From Agromyces sp. CF514 (GTDB taxonomy: Bacteria > Actinomycetota > Actinomycetes > Actinomycetales > Microbacteriaceae): 64,000 nt of DNA. Below the pieces are notes generated by a model that saw nothing but the letters and a program-made list of their open reading frames with translations, was not told the DNA's origin and ran no database searches. A program made the translations under genes and the position numbers. The DNA lies in NCBI RefSeq assembly GCF_900113185.1, contig NZ_FOZD01000002.1:558001-622000 (forward strand). The letters are read 5' to 3'. Shown one piece after another: positions 46,783 through 54,505 of this stretch. How positions within the stretch are numbered: the stretch's first letter is position 1; the number at the start of each line of letters is the position of its first letter.

Positions 46783-47981
46783 GCGCCGCCGCGGGGCAGC
46801 CGCTCGACGAGCAGTGCCACGTGGCGCCCCTCTTCACGGGTCAGCACGAGCGTCGCGGATGCCTCGCCCTGCAGCTTGAGCTTCGTGCGAAGCACCGCGG
46901 GGTCGACGTCGATGCCGCGCTTCTTGATCTCGAGCGTGCCGATGCTGCGCGCGCGCAGCGCCTGTCGCAGTTGGCGTTCATCGACCGGCAGGCGCTCGAT
47001 CACCCGGAATCCCTGCGCGAACGGGGAGTCGAACGCGGTGTCGCCCGTGAGGTACGCGATGCCCTCCGAGAGCATCCACGCGCCGTGCGCGCGCGCGAGG
47101 TCGCCGATGAGCCGGGCGCGGATCACGGCCCCGTCGGGCTCGTAGAGGTACTCGCCGAGCGGTCCGACGGGTGCGTCCTCGCTGTCGGCGGCGGCGGTGA
47201 GCTCGTCGGCGCCGCGCTCGCCGACGACGAGCGCCGCGCGGCGGATGCCGGGGCGCGCGACCTGGCCGAACCAGACCCCGAGCTCGACGACGTCGCCGCC
47301 GACCGAGACCCACTGCGCCTCGGCGCCGGCCGGGATCACGCCGCGATCGGTGCCGGGGCCGAGCTTGACCCCGACGGCCATGCGGTCGGCCAGTCCGAAC
47401 GCGAAGTCGAGGCTCGGCGTGTAGTCCGCGGCATCCGCGAGCCTGCGCGTGCGCCCGCCGCTCGTGACCCGACGCGCGGGGTCGAGCCACGCGCCGCCGA
47501 TGCCGCCGAGGTGCACCTCTTCGGCGGTGGTGTGCAGCACGCGCGCCTGCTCGAAGGGGGCCAGGTTGAACGCGGCGATCGTCGCGGTGACCTCGTCGGC
47601 CTCGGCGGCGGTGACCTCGAGGTCGACGGCGGAGAGCGCGAGCGAGTCGCCGCCGATGCCGCAGCCGAGGTCGGCGACGTGACGGATGCCTGCGCGGGCG
47701 AACCGACCCGCGTGCAGGGCGGCCACCTGCAGCCTGGTGGCCTGTTCGAGGCCCGCCTCGGTGAAGAGCATGCGCTCGGCGAACTCGCCGAACTTGCCGC
47801 GGGCCTTGGCGCGGAGCTTGGACTGCGTGAGCACCGCGGCCACGAGCGAGGGGGAGTGGCCCTGGCGCCGCAGGTCGGACACGACGGCGACGATGTCGGT
47901 CTTGGCGTGCCATTCGGGCAGCGAGTCGAGCAGTCGCAGCCCTTCGGGAGAGAGGAGTTCGACGAGCTCGGAGCGGTCCAC
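46773..47981 (-). CDS. Class I SAM-dependent methyltransferase with THUMP-like domain
   Basis: 402 residues on the minus strand. The SAM-binding motif I is ADLGCGIGGDSLALSAVD; AAEADEVTATIAAFNLA and AWLDPARRV follow. The C-terminal part (KRGIDVDPAVLRTKLKLQG, VLTREEGRHVALLVER) matches the THUMP-like domain seen in actinobacterial proteins of this type. The substrate is unknown, perhaps RNA. The GTG start lies 6 nt after a TAGCGT -10 box, which suggests leaderless expression. It is divergent from groES. Confidence 0.85.
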   Translation of the reverse strand: MDRSELVELLSPEGLRLLDSLPEWHAKTDIVAVVSDLRRQGHSPSLVAAVLTQSKLRAKARGKFGEFAERMLFTEAGLEQATRLQVAALHAGRFARAGIRHVADLGCGIGGDSLALSAVDLEVTAAEADEVTATIAAFNLAPFEQARVLHTTAEEVHLGGIGGAWLDPARRVTSGGRTRRLADAADYTPSLDFAFGLADRMAVGVKLGPGTDRGVIPAGAEAQWVSVGGDVVELGVWFGQVARPGIRRAALVVGERGADELTAAADSEDAPVGPLGEYLYEPDGAVIRARLIGDLARAHGAWMLSEGIAYLTGDTAFDSPFAQGFRVIERLPVDERQLRQALRARSIGTLEIKKRGIDVDPAVLRTKLKLQGEASATLVLTREEGRHVALLVERLPRGGAQI

Positions 47982-47987
47982 CCGGCC

Positions 47988-47993
47988 ACGCTA
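47988..47993 (-). promoter_or_regulatory. -10 box, leaderless transcript of methyltransferase gene
   Basis: TAGCGT on the minus strand ends 6 nt before the GTG at 47981. Confidence 0.5.
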
Positions 47994-48011
47994 GCACCCT
48001 GCCCCTCGGCG

Positions 48012-48038
48012 TTGGCACTCACGTTGCACGAGTGCCAA
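48012..48038. promoter_or_regulatory. CIRCE operator 1 (HrcA site)
   Basis: TTGGCACTC, 9 nt, GAGTGCCAA: a perfect inverted repeat matching the CIRCE consensus TTAGCACTC-N9-GAGTGCTAA in 8 of 9 positions per arm. It overlaps the -35 of the groES promoter, so HrcA would block polymerase. Confidence 0.9.
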
Positions 48039-48052
48039 ATCGCGCCTAGACT
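48024..48052 (+). promoter_or_regulatory. groES promoter
   Basis: -35 TTGCAC (48024-48029), a 17-nt spacer and -10 TAGACT (48047-48052). The -35 lies inside CIRCE 1, and CIRCE 2 begins just after the -10. Confidence 0.75.
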
Positions 48053-48056
48053 CGCT

Positions 48057-48083
48057 TTAGCACTCTCGCTCTGAGGCTGCTAA
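48057..48083. promoter_or_regulatory. CIRCE operator 2, degenerate right arm
   Basis: TTAGCACTC (exact consensus), 9 nt, then GGCTGCTAA (7 of 9). It covers the expected transcription start. Tandem CIRCE elements occur upstream of some actinobacterial groESL operons. Confidence 0.7.
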
Positions 48084-48126
48084 TCAGTCTTCTGAAGACA
48101 GTCCTTCATCAAGAAAGAGGTCAACC

Positions 48127-48423
48127 GTGTCGGTTTCCATCAAGCCGCTCGAGGATCGCATCGTCATCAAGCAGGTCGAGGCCGAGCAGACCACCGCTTC
48201 CGGTCTGGTCATCCCCGACACCGCCAAGGAGAAGCCCCAGGAGGGCGAGGTCGTGGCAGTGGGCCCCGGCCGCATCGACGACAACGGCAACCGCGTTCCG
48301 CTCGACGTCGCCGTCGGCGACAAGGTGATCTACTCGAAGTACGGCGGCACCGAGGTCAAGTTCGGCGGCGAGGACTTCCTCGTGCTGTCGGCTCGCGACG
48401 TGCTCGCGGTCGTCGTCCGCTAG
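48127..48423 (+). CDS. groES: Co-chaperonin GroES
   Basis: 98 residues. GroES caps the GroEL folding chamber. The mobile loop is [20 protein letters not shown] and the roof segment is [20 protein letters not shown]. The start is GTG with AAAGAGG 6 nt upstream. No groEL follows; a terminator and rarD come next, so GroEL must be encoded elsewhere. Two CIRCE elements around its promoter predict HrcA repression and heat induction. Confidence 0.97.
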   Translation: MSVSIKPLEDRIVIKQVEAEQTTASGLVIPDTAKEKPQEGEVVAVGPGRIDDNGNRVPLDVAVGDKVIYSKYGGTEVKFGGEDFLVLSARDVLAVVVR

Positions 48424-48437
48424 TCGACCCGCACTTC

Positions 48438-48471
48438 CGAGGCCCGGATGCCAGACGGCATCCGGGCCTCG
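48438..48471 (+). terminator. groES terminator
   Basis: A perfect 15-bp stem (CGAGGCCCGGATGCC and complement) with loop AGAC, 15 nt after the stop codon. It confirms that groES is transcribed alone. Confidence 0.8.
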
Positions 48472-48552
48472 TCGCGTCTGCGGGCCTCGTCTGCGGCGGG
48501 ATCTCGTCGGAGGACGGCAGTCGCGCAGCGTCGTCGGGTCGGCGGGCGGGCG

Positions 48553-48558
48553 TACGGT
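48553..48558 (+). promoter_or_regulatory. -10 box, leaderless transcript of rarD
   Basis: TACGGT ends 6 nt before the GTG at 48565. Confidence 0.5.
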
Positions 48559-48564
48559 TGACCG

Positions 48565-49521
48565 GTGAGCTCCAGCACCGAACCCGCGATCGCCGACACC
48601 GCCTCGACGGGCAGCGGGCTCAGCCGGCCCGGCCTCGCATACGCGATCGGCTCGTACGTGCTCTGGGGGTTCCTGCCGATCTACTTCATCGCGCTCGCGC
48701 CGTCCGGGCCGTTCGAGATCGTCGGATGGCGCGTCGTGCTCTCGCTCGTCTTCTGCGCGCTGCTGCTCACCGCGACGCGCGCGTGGCGGCCGTTCGTCGC
48801 GCTGCTCGGCGACCGGCGCATCGTGCTCACCATGGGCCTCGCCGGTGCGCTCATCTACGTCAACTGGCAGACCTACGTCTACGCGACCGTCTCCGGCCAG
48901 GTGGTCGAAGCGGCGCTGGGCTACTTCATCAACCCGATCGTCACGGTGTTCCTGGGCGTGCTCGTGCTGCGCGAACGCCTGAACACGACCCAGTGGGTCG
49001 CGGTCGGCATCTCGATCGTCGCGGTCGTGGTGCTCGCCATCGGCTACGGCCAACTGCCGTGGATCGCGCTCGTGCTCGCGTTCTCGTTCGGCACGTACGG
49101 ACTCATCAAGAAGCGCGTGGGCCCGAAGGTCGACGCCGTTTCGGGGCTCACGCTCGAGACGGCCTGGCTCACTCCGATCGCCGCCGTCATCCTCATCGTG
49201 GTCGGCTCGACGACGGGCCTCACCCTCGGCAGCTCGGGCACGTGGCATGCGGTGCTCCTGCTCTGCGCTGGAGCGGCCACCGCGGTGCCGCTGCTCCTGT
49301 TCGCGGCGGCGGCCCGCCGCCTGCCGCTCATCTACATGGGGTTCATCCAGTACTTCGCCCCCTTCATCCAGTTCATCGTCGGCGTCGTGGTGCTGCAGGA
49401 GCCGATGCCCGCCGAACGCTGGGTGGGCTTCGGACTCGTCTGGCTCGCGCTCGTCGTGCTGACCTTCGACCTCGTGCGCGGTGCGCGCGCGGCGAGGCGC
49501 CAGGTCGTCGACCTGACCTGA
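48565..49521 (+). CDS. rarD: EamA-family permease, RarD type
   Basis: 318 residues with about ten membrane helices in two EamA repeats. RarD-type signatures are GLAYAIGSYVLWGFLPIYFI, EIVGWRVVLSLVFC, VNWQTYVYATVSGQVVEAAL and GYFINPIVTVFLGVLVLRER. E. coli RarD was linked to chloramphenicol sensitivity, but the transported substrate is not established. The start is GTG, preceded by a TACGGT box 6 nt upstream. It stands alone between groES and the binding-protein gene. Confidence 0.92.
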   Translation: MSSSTEPAIADTASTGSGLSRPGLAYAIGSYVLWGFLPIYFIALAPSGPFEIVGWRVVLSLVFCALLLTATRAWRPFVALLGDRRIVLTMGLAGALIYVNWQTYVYATVSGQVVEAALGYFINPIVTVFLGVLVLRERLNTTQWVAVGISIVAVVVLAIGYGQLPWIALVLAFSFGTYGLIKKRVGPKVDAVSGLTLETAWLTPIAAVILIVVGSTTGLTLGSSGTWHAVLLLCAGAATAVPLLLFAAAARRLPLIYMGFIQYFAPFIQFIVGVVVLQEPMPAERWVGFGLVWLALVVLTFDLVRGARAARRQVVDLT

Positions 49522-49702
49522 GCGACGGATGCCGCGTGGCGGCCGTTCGCGCCGGCTCGCGCAGCTCGGGGCCGGCGGCGCGGCGCCCGCCCGCCGACCG
49601 GACTGCTGGGCGCGTCACCCCCGAATCGGGGCCGTCGATCCCCGCGCAGACGGTGGAATCCTGCGTGAAAAGGCCCCGAGACGGTCGAATTGTGACGGTG
49701 AG

Positions 49703-49724
49703 GTAACACTTCGGACAGTGTTAT
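49703..49724. promoter_or_regulatory. Inverted repeat, candidate operator
   Basis: GTAACACT, 6 nt, AGTGTTAT: 7 of 8 positions are complementary. It lies just upstream of the -35 of the transporter promoter. The layout suits an activator or a GntR/TetR-type dimer. A nitrogen regulator such as GlnR (GTnAC-N6-GaAAC) is possible but fits only partly. Confidence 0.5.
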
Positions 49725-49745
49725 CGGGTTGTGACCGGGATTCCT

Positions 49746-49773
49746 TTGCACGGGGCCGCTCGCCGAATACTGT
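49746..49773 (+). promoter_or_regulatory. Promoter of the ABC binding-protein gene
   Basis: -35 TTGCAC (49746-49751), a 16-nt spacer and -10 TACTGT (49768-49773). The leader to the ATG at 49835 is about 55 nt and has CAAGGAG as ribosome binding site. Confidence 0.6.
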
Positions 49774-49834
49774 GACAGAACGGCGAGCCTCAGCCCGCTG
49801 GTTTGAAACATTTCCTTCAGTCCCAAGGAGCAAC

Positions 49835-51121
49835 ATGAGCGTATTCGGCACGTCCCGACCCGCTCGTTCGCGCGGCAAGGTCTGGGCAGGGGTCGCGGTC
49901 GCCGCGACGAGCGCCCTCCTCCTCTCCGCCTGCGCGAGCGGCGAGACCGATTCCGGATCGGACGGCGGCTCGGGCCAGCGCGACGAGCTGGCCCTCACCA
50001 TCGGCACGGCCCTGCCCCAGACCGGCAACCTGGCCTTCCTCGGCCCGCCCGAAGAGGCCGGCGTCGCCTACGCGACGTCGCAGATCAACGCCGCGACGGC
50101 CGACACCGGGCTGACCCTCGACGTCGTCTACGGCGACTCGGGCGACACCGACAACAAGGCCTACGAGACCGAGATTCCCCGCCTCCTCGGCGAAGACGTC
50201 TCCGCCATCATCGGCGCCGCGTCGTCGGGCACCTCGCTCCAGTTCATCGACCAGGTCGTCGGTGCGGGCGTCATCCAGTTCTCGCCGGCGAACACGTCCG
50301 ACGCGTTCACCACGTACGACGACAACGGCCTGTACTTCCGTACGGCTCCGTCCGACGTGCTCCAGGGCGAGGTCCTCGGCAACCTGATCGCCGAAGACGG
50401 CAACCAGACGCTCGGCCTCATCGTGCTGAACGACTCGTACGGCACCGGCCTCGCGAAGTACATCACCGAGGCCTTCGAGGCCGCCGGTGGCGAGGTCGTC
50501 GCAGCACCCACGTACAACACGGGTGACACGACGTTCGACGCACAGGTCAGCGAGGTCCTCGCGGCCGACCCCGACGCCATCGCACTGGTGACGTTCGACG
50601 AGGTCTCGACCATCCTCCCCAGCCTCTTCGGGGCGTTCCCGGCCGACAAGCTCTACTTCGTCGACGGCAACCTGAAGAACTTCGCCGACGCGTTCCCCGC
50701 CGGCTCCCTCACGGGCGCCAAGGGCACGCTGCCGGGTCTGACGATCGACTCGATCTCGGACTTCACCGGTGAGCTCGACGCGTTCCTCGAAGAAGAAGGC
50801 ACCCCGGCACTCGAGGACTACAGCTACGCTGCCGAGTCCTTCGACGCCACGGTGCTGCTGGCCCTCGCATCGCTCGCTGCGAACTCGACCGACCCGGCCG
50901 ACATCGCAGAGAAGCTCATCGAGGTCTCCGGCGGCTCGGGCGACGGCGAGAAGTGCTCCACGTACGCAGAGTGCGCGGACATCATCGTCGGTGGCGGCAC
51001 GGCCGACTACGACGGCATCTCGGGCCCGATCACCTTCGACGAGGTCGGCGACCCGACCGAGGCGTCGATCGGCATCTACCAGTACGGCGACGACAACAAC
51101 TACGTCGCGTACGAGGGCTGA
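49835..51121 (+). CDS. Branched-chain amino-acid type ABC transporter substrate-binding lipoprotein
   Basis: 428 residues. The signal peptide ends in a lipobox LLSAC (Cys33), so it is membrane-anchored outside the cell. The mature part is a periplasmic-binding fold of the LivJ/LivK type (LTIGTALPQTGNLAFLGPPE, GAASSGTSLQFIDQVVGAGV, IVLNDSYGTGLAKYITEAFE). The ligand may be branched-chain amino acids, urea or another amide; the sequence does not decide. The start ATG at 49835 has CAAGGAG. It is convergent with livH-livM-livG-livF, an unusual arrangement. Confidence 0.9.
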   Translation: MSVFGTSRPARSRGKVWAGVAVAATSALLLSACASGETDSGSDGGSGQRDELALTIGTALPQTGNLAFLGPPEEAGVAYATSQINAATADTGLTLDVVYGDSGDTDNKAYETEIPRLLGEDVSAIIGAASSGTSLQFIDQVVGAGVIQFSPANTSDAFTTYDDNGLYFRTAPSDVLQGEVLGNLIAEDGNQTLGLIVLNDSYGTGLAKYITEAFEAAGGEVVAAPTYNTGDTTFDAQVSEVLAADPDAIALVTFDEVSTILPSLFGAFPADKLYFVDGNLKNFADAFPAGSLTGAKGTLPGLTIDSISDFTGELDAFLEEEGTPALEDYSYAAESFDATVLLALASLAANSTDPADIAEKLIEVSGGSGDGEKCSTYAECADIIVGGGTADYDGISGPITFDEVGDPTEASIGIYQYGDDNNYVAYEG

Positions 51122-51148
51122 GTCCGACTCAGTCCGACCCGAACACGG

Positions 51149-51178
51149 AAGGGCCCCGGTCTTCGGACCGGGGCCCTT
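51149..51178 (+). terminator. Terminator of the binding-protein gene
   Basis: A perfect 13-bp stem (AAGGGCCCCGGTC and complement) with TTCG tetraloop followed by TTC. Confidence 0.88.
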
Positions 51179-51187
51179 TCGTGTCCC

Positions 51188-51215
51188 CTGGTGGTGCTCG
51201 GCCGAGCACCACCAG
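51188..51215. repeat. Perfect 28-bp palindrome
   Basis: CTGGTGGTGCTCGG followed at once by its exact complement. With no loop it can extrude as a cruciform or act as a high-affinity site for a dimeric protein. It lies 10 nt after a terminator. Confidence 0.85.
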
Positions 51216-51223
51216 CTCGCCAC

Positions 51224-51249
51224 GCGGTGTCGACGTGCGGTGTCGACGT
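51224..51249 (+). repeat. Tandem duplication of a 13-mer
   Basis: GCGGTGTCGACGT occurs twice in direct succession, just after the 28-bp palindrome. Confidence 0.8.
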
Positions 51250-51629
51250 TCGTGCCAATGCGCCGAGCCCGCGCGAAGGGTCACGCGTGCGTCTTCACGG
51301 CGGCCTTGCCGTCCGGCACGCACGCTGGCGTGACCCGAGCGCCCTCGCGGGCGGCACTCGGAGGGCGCAGCAGCCGGCCCTGCGGCCCTGGCCCTGCTGC
51401 GCCGGCGTCCCGTTCGGGCGGGACGTTCGCGCCCGTCTCGCGCACCGGTCACGGGGCCGATCTCTCCGAGCGCGGTGAGACAGCAGGACGCGATCGCTGG
51501 GGCCTGAGCGCACGCGCGGTGTCGCGCTGCGTCGCTCGCCAGGTGCGGCGGGCACCGCTCGAACGGTACGTGCCGAGCACGTTCGAAGGGGCGGGAACCT
51601 CGATCGGGCGCTCGTTCGGCAAGCCCTGC

Positions 51630-51654
51630 GAGCCGAGCCGAGCCGAGCCGAGCC
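51630..51654 (+). repeat. Five tandem GAGCC units
   Basis: A 5-bp microsatellite, 20 bp before the liv operon terminator. It may vary in copy number between strains. Confidence 0.8.
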
Positions 51655-51674
51655 GGATGTCATGCGGCACACGA

Positions 51675-51712
51675 AACGGGCGGGCCCTCGCGCTCGCGAG
51701 GACCCGCCCGTT
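51675..51712 (-). terminator. Terminator of the liv operon
   Basis: An 18-bp stem with one mismatch (AACGGGCGGGTCCTCGCG read on the minus strand) directly after the livF stop, followed by TCG on the minus strand. Confidence 0.75.
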
Positions 51713-51727
51713 CGGTGCGGCTGCCGG

Positions 51728-52468
51728 CTACTTGCCGAGTGTTCCGAGGTAGAGCTCGGTGACCTTCGGGTCGTTCAGCAGTTCACGACCGGTGCCCGTG
51801 TAGGCGTCGCGGCCCTGGTCGAGCACATAGCCGCGGTCGCAGATCTGCAGGCATCGACGAGCGTTCTGCTCGACCATGATGCAGGTCACGCCCGCCTTGT
51901 TGATCTCGGACACCCGGATGAACGCCTCGTCCTGTCGCACGGGCGACAGGCCGGCCGAGGGCTCGTCGAGCAGCAGCACCTTCGGGTCCATCATGAGCGC
52001 GCGGCTCATGGCGACCATCTGGCGCTCACCGCCCGAGAGCGACCCGGCGCGCTGCTTCAGGCGCTTGCCGAGCTCCGAGAAGATGCCCGTGACGAACTCG
52101 AGGCGTTCCTTGTACATGCCGGGGGCCTGGAAGAGCCCCATCTGCAGGTTCTCCTCGATGGTCAGGCTCGGGAACACGTTGTTCGTCTGGGGGATGAACC
52201 CGACGCCTCGTGCCACCAGCTTGTTCGCCTTGAGGCCCGTGATGTCCTCGCCCTCGAGCGAGACCGTGCCCTGTCGGATGTTGACCTGGCCGAAGATCGC
52301 CTTGAGCAGCGTCGACTTGCCGGCGCCGTTCGGGCCGATGATGCCGATGAGCTCGCCCTGTTCGGCGACGAGGGAGCATCCGTTCAGGATGTTGACCCCG
52401 GGCAGGTAGCCGGCGTGCACGTCGTCGATGAAGACGACGGGCGTGCTGGTCGCAGTCGCGTTGCTCAC
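51728..52468 (-). CDS. livF: Branched-chain amino-acid ABC transporter ATPase LivF
   Basis: 246 residues. It is one of two ATPases that power the permease. Walker A is GIIGPNGAGKSTLLKAIFG, the signature is SLSGGERQMVAMSRALM, and Walker B with D-loop is VLLLDEPSAGLSP. VFPSLTIEENLQMGLF is typical of LivF. The start overlaps the livG stop by 4 bases. It is the last gene of the livH-M-G-F operon and is followed by a terminator. Confidence 0.95.
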   Translation of the reverse strand: MSNATATSTPVVFIDDVHAGYLPGVNILNGCSLVAEQGELIGIIGPNGAGKSTLLKAIFGQVNIRQGTVSLEGEDITGLKANKLVARGVGFIPQTNNVFPSLTIEENLQMGLFQAPGMYKERLEFVTGIFSELGKRLKQRAGSLSGGERQMVAMSRALMMDPKVLLLDEPSAGLSPVRQDEAFIRVSEINKAGVTCIMVEQNARRCLQICDRGYVLDQGRDAYTGTGRELLNDPKVTELYLGTLGK

Positions 52469-53526
52469 TGGTCCTTCTCCTTGCTGTCGGCTCCGAACTC
52501 CGCCTCGGCCTCGGCGATGCCCGCGTTCGCGAGGTCTTCCGCGTCGACCGACACGGATGCGGAGGCATCCGTCGTCGGGTCGGCCTCCTCTGCGGTCACA
52601 CGACCGGTCACGACGCCGAGGTCGAGCTCCTGGTGCGCACCGAGGTAGGCGTCGATGACGGCGGGATCCTGCATGACGGTGTACGGGTCGCCTTCGGCGA
52701 CCACGCGGCCCTCGGCCATGACGACGACCCAGTCCGCGATGTGGCGGACCATGTGCATGTCGTGCTCGACGAAGAGCACGGTCATGCCCTCGTCCTTCAG
52801 ATCGAGGATGTGGTCGAGCAGCGACTGCGTGAGCGCCGGGTTGACGCCGGCCATCGGCTCGTCGAGCATCACGAGCTTGGGCTCGCTCATGAGCGCCCGC
52901 GCCATCTCGAGCAGCTTGCGCTGACCGCCCGACAGGCTCGCGGCGAAGTCGGGGGCCTTCGTGTCGAGCTTGAACTTGGCGAGCAGCTCCATCGCGCGCT
53001 TCTCGATCTGGGTGTCCTGCCCGCGCCAGGCTGCAGGGATCAGGCTCTGCCAGAACCGTTCTCCGCGCTGGCCCTTGGCGCCGAGCTTCATGTTGTCGAG
53101 CACCGTGAGCAGGCCGAGGGCCTTGGTCAGCTGGAACGTGCGCACCTGGCCCATTCGGGCCATCTTGAACGCGGGCACGCCCGAGATCGAGCGGCCGTCG
53201 AAGGTCCAGGCGCCCTCATTGGGCTTGTCGAACCCGGTTAACAGGTTGAACAGCGTGGTCTTTCCGGCGCCGTTCGGGCCGATGAGGGCCGTGATGACCC
53301 CTCGCGGGATCTCGAGGTGCTCGACGTCGACGGCCGTGAGGCCGCCGAAGGTGCGGCGCACGCCGTCGACCACGATGATCGGGTCGACCTTGGCCACGCC
53401 GGGCTTGGCGTCTCCGACGTGCAGGCCCGTCGACTTGGGGCGGGCGACGGGCGCCGATGCGGTCGAGGTGTCGGCCGCGGCATCCGTCGTCGTGGGCTCG
53501 GTGGGAGCCGGGATCTCACTTGACAA
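52465..53526 (-). CDS. livG: Branched-chain amino-acid ABC transporter ATPase LivG
   Basis: 353 residues, about 90 longer than usual. Walker A is ALIGPNGAGKTTLFNLLTG, the signature SLSGGQRKLLEMARALM and Walker B LVMLDEPMAGVNP. The LivG-specific RTFQLTKALGLLTVLDNMKL is present. A disordered Thr/Ala-rich N-terminal extension (about 45 residues) and an acidic C-terminal extension (about 45) are extra. It overlaps livM at its start (11 bp) and livF at its stop. Confidence 0.95.
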   Translation of the reverse strand: MSSEIPAPTEPTTTDAAADTSTASAPVARPKSTGLHVGDAKPGVAKVDPIIVVDGVRRTFGGLTAVDVEHLEIPRGVITALIGPNGAGKTTLFNLLTGFDKPNEGAWTFDGRSISGVPAFKMARMGQVRTFQLTKALGLLTVLDNMKLGAKGQRGERFWQSLIPAAWRGQDTQIEKRAMELLAKFKLDTKAPDFAASLSGGQRKLLEMARALMSEPKLVMLDEPMAGVNPALTQSLLDHILDLKDEGMTVLFVEHDMHMVRHIADWVVVMAEGRVVAEGDPYTVMQDPAVIDAYLGAHQELDLGVVTGRVTAEEADPTTDASASVSVDAEDLANAGIAEAEAEFGADSKEKDQ

Positions 53527-54496
53527 AGGTCAGCTCCTTCTTGTTGCCGAGGAGGCCCTGCGGCATGAAGATCACGAGCAGCATCAGCGCGACACCCACG
53601 AGGATGAAGCGCAGCGTGCCCGCCTGGATCTGCGTCATGAACGGCAGCACGCCGGCCTGCACGAGTGCGGGCAGGAAGTTGCTGAGGAAGGTCTGCAGGA
53701 CCCAGAAGATGAGCGAGCCGAGCAGCGGGCCGAAGACCGTCGCCGCGCCGCCCAGCAGCAGGGCCGTCCAGACGAAGAACGTGAGCGAGGTCACGTAGAC
53801 GCCGGGGCTGACCGCGGAGGGCAGCGCGTAGACGATGCCGCCCGCTGCGGCGAGGACACCGCCGAGCACGAGCGCCTGCAGCTTGTAGGCGAATGCGTTC
53901 TTGCCGAGGGCGCGCACGGCGTCTTCGTCTTCGCGGATGCCCTTGAGCACGCGGCCCCAGGGACTGCGCATGAGCATCCAGACGACGAGCACGGCGATCG
54001 CGAGCGTGGCCAGGCCGAGGATGCGGACCCACCAGTCGTTCGCGTTGTAGACCCACGGGCCGAACCCGTACGTGCCTTCGGGGATCGGGTTCGAGGCGCG
54101 GAAGCTCTGGTGGTAGCCGCTGAGTCCGTCGGCGGAACCCGTGACCTCGTCGAACGCCGTCGTCAGGAACAGGAGCCTGACGACCTCGGCCGCCGCGATC
54201 GTCACGATCGCGAGGTAGTCGCCTCGCAGTCGCAGGGTCGGCACACCGAGGATGAGGGCGAACACCGCGGCAGCCGCCAGGCCGATCATCGCCGCCAGCC
54301 ACCAGGGCAGGTCGAACGTCAGAATCGAGATCGCGTAGCCGTAGGCGCCGATGGCCATGAAGCCCGCGATGCCCATGTTGAGCAGGCCGGCGTATCCGAA
54401 GTGCACCGCGAGGCCGAGGGCCGCCAGTGCGTAGCCGATCGTGGCGGGGCTGAGGATCGACGATGCCGTATTGGAGAAGATCTGAATCCAGTCCAT
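53516..54496 (-). CDS. livM: Branched-chain amino-acid ABC transporter permease LivM
   Basis: 326 residues with about nine or ten hydrophobic segments. It forms the membrane channel with LivH. Signatures are FGYAGLLNMGIAGFMAIGAY, TLRLRGDYLAIVTIAAAEVV and the EAA-like loop GRVLKGIREDEDAVRALGKN. The external loop SGYHQSFRASNPIPEGTYGF is longer than in E. coli. The start is 9 nt after livH, and its 3' end overlaps livG by 11 bp. Confidence 0.94.
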   Translation of the reverse strand: MDWIQIFSNTASSILSPATIGYALAALGLAVHFGYAGLLNMGIAGFMAIGAYGYAISILTFDLPWWLAAMIGLAAAAVFALILGVPTLRLRGDYLAIVTIAAAEVVRLLFLTTAFDEVTGSADGLSGYHQSFRASNPIPEGTYGFGPWVYNANDWWVRILGLATLAIAVLVVWMLMRSPWGRVLKGIREDEDAVRALGKNAFAYKLQALVLGGVLAAAGGIVYALPSAVSPGVYVTSLTFFVWTALLLGGAATVFGPLLGSLIFWVLQTFLSNFLPALVQAGVLPFMTQIQAGTLRFILVGVALMLLVIFMPQGLLGNKKELTFVK

Positions 54497-54505
54497 GATG
54501 CGCGC

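Larger units (their letters stand above)
49522..49834 (+). other. Regulatory gap before the binding-protein gene
   Basis: 313 bp without a credible gene. The first 120 bp are very GC-rich. The second half is less GC-rich and holds an inverted repeat (49703-49724) and a promoter (49746-49773). Confidence 0.6.
51179..51674. other. Hairpin-rich non-coding region
   Basis: About 500 bp between the binding-protein terminator and the liv operon terminator. I see no gene with a start, ribosome binding site and natural composition. Instead there are a 28-bp palindrome (51188-51215), a 13-bp tandem duplication (51224-51249), two further hairpins (GGCGCAGCAG 51364-51373 with 51394-51403; CGTCCCG 51406-51412 with 51419-51425) and five GAGCC repeats (51630-51654). 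Confidence 0.65.

Noticed and set aside
51129-51752. Open frames in the gap between the binding-protein gene and livF
   Set aside because: They run through terminators and the 28-bp palindrome, with no start context and no recognisable protein.
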